Below are positions 6,873-7,184 of a stretch of DNA of 7,184 nucleotides, piece after piece; within the stretch, counting starts at the first letter, position 1, and each line of letters starts with the position of its first letter. Location: positions 1 to 7,184 of the forward strand of contig JAISHL010000060.1 in the NCBI GenBank assembly GCA_031262565.1, written 5' to 3'. The translations under genes and the position numbers were made by a program. This DNA is from Candidatus Nomurabacteria bacterium (GTDB lineage Bacteria; Patescibacteriota; Saccharimonadia; Saccharimonadales; Saccharimonadaceae). A model generated the notes under the pieces. It searched no databases, was not told the DNA's origin, and saw nothing but the letters and a program-made list of their open reading frames with translations.

Positions 6873-7184
6873 CAAAAATAGCATTTATCGACGCGTCCGC
6901 ACAAGACAAGGCGTTTTTTGAGGAAAAATTAAGCGACCACGAGCTAGAATTTGTCACGAGCGACCGCTGGCGAACCATCAATCCGCAAGTCGAAGTTTTG
7001 TCGGTTTTTGTCGATTTTAATGTAACGCGCGACATTATCGACGTTTTGCCCGATCTGAAAATGATAACTTGCCGTTCAAGTGGCTATAATAATATTGACT
7101 TAGTCGCCGCCAAAGAGCGTGGTATTATTGTTGCTAATACGCCTGGATATGGCGCGTCGAGTGTGGCTGAATATGCTATGACTT
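6869..7184 (+). CDS. D-isomer-specific 2-hydroxyacid dehydrogenase, probably D-lactate dehydrogenase (N-terminal part)
   Basis: The visible 105 residues match the substrate-binding domain of D-2-hydroxyacid dehydrogenases, which reduce 2-oxoacids to D-hydroxyacids with NADH. ITCRSSGYNNIDLVAAKERGI (66-86) and VANTPGYGASSVAEYAM (88-104) correspond to the conserved RSxGxxxIDxxxAxxxGI and NxPGYGxxxVAE motifs. The Tyr and VAE forms resemble D-lactate dehydrogenases. The NAD-binding domain and the catalytic Arg, Glu and His lie past the right edge, so substrate cannot be settled; glycerate, hydroxyisocaproate or phosphoglycerate-type enzymes remain possible. It overlaps the L-lactate dehydrogenase gene by 4 nt and has its own strong AGGAGG, so the two are very probably cotranscribed and made together. 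That pairing favours pyruvate as the substrate. Confidence 0.85.
   Translation, partial: MTKIAFIDASAQDKAFFEEKLSDHELEFVTSDRWRTINPQVEVLSVFVDFNVTRDIIDVLPDLKMITCRSSGYNNIDLVAAKERGIIVANTPGYGASSVAEYAMT

Noticed and set aside
6682..7035. Minus-strand frame of 117 codons across the dehydrogenase junction
   Set aside because: It is antisense to two well-supported genes and has no recognisable domain or ribosome site.

Overview
The window carries seven protein genes and no RNA gene, mobile element or CRISPR array. Gene content, moderate GC, compact spacing and short forms of several proteins suggest a Candidatus Saccharibacteria (TM7)-like member of the Patescibacteria/CPR. This is an inference from protein style; no 16S gene is present. 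TGA ends the L-lactate dehydrogenase frame, so the code that reads UGA as glycine (Gracilibacteria/Absconditabacteria) does not apply.

Minus strand, in order of transcription: enolase (5811 to 4492) has its own promoter and an intrinsic terminator (4442-4472). A second promoter (4403-4431) then starts a tightly packed unit: an unrecognised 233-residue acidic protein, tilS (tRNA-Ile lysidine synthetase), ftsH (membrane AAA+ protease), and murJ (lipid II flippase, cut by the left edge). Gaps are 12, 10 and 71 nt. ftsH and murJ have no Shine-Dalgarno sequence. Instead, the same 14-mer, TGTGCTAAAATATT, an extended -10 element, sits 7 and 9 nt before their start codons from the hexamer end. This suggests promoters that give leaderless or near-leaderless mRNAs.

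Plus strand: a promoter divergent from that of enolase drives L-lactate dehydrogenase (5922-6872). This overlaps by ATGA a D-2-hydroxyacid (probably D-lactate) dehydrogenase that runs off the right edge. The two divergent promoters use the two halves of one palindrome, TTGCGCAA (5860-5867), as their -35 elements. Enolase (late glycolysis) and pyruvate reduction to L- and probably D-lactate are thus placed back to back, as expected for a fermentative cell that regenerates NAD+ through lactate.

No stretch longer than 300 bases lacks a gene. The longest gaps are 4356-4491 (terminator plus promoter) and 5812-5921 (divergent promoters). I see no new multi-gene system. The most notable items are the paired leaderless-type promoters, the shared -35 palindrome, the two lactate dehydrogenases in overlap, and the unknown gene that leads the tilS-ftsH unit.
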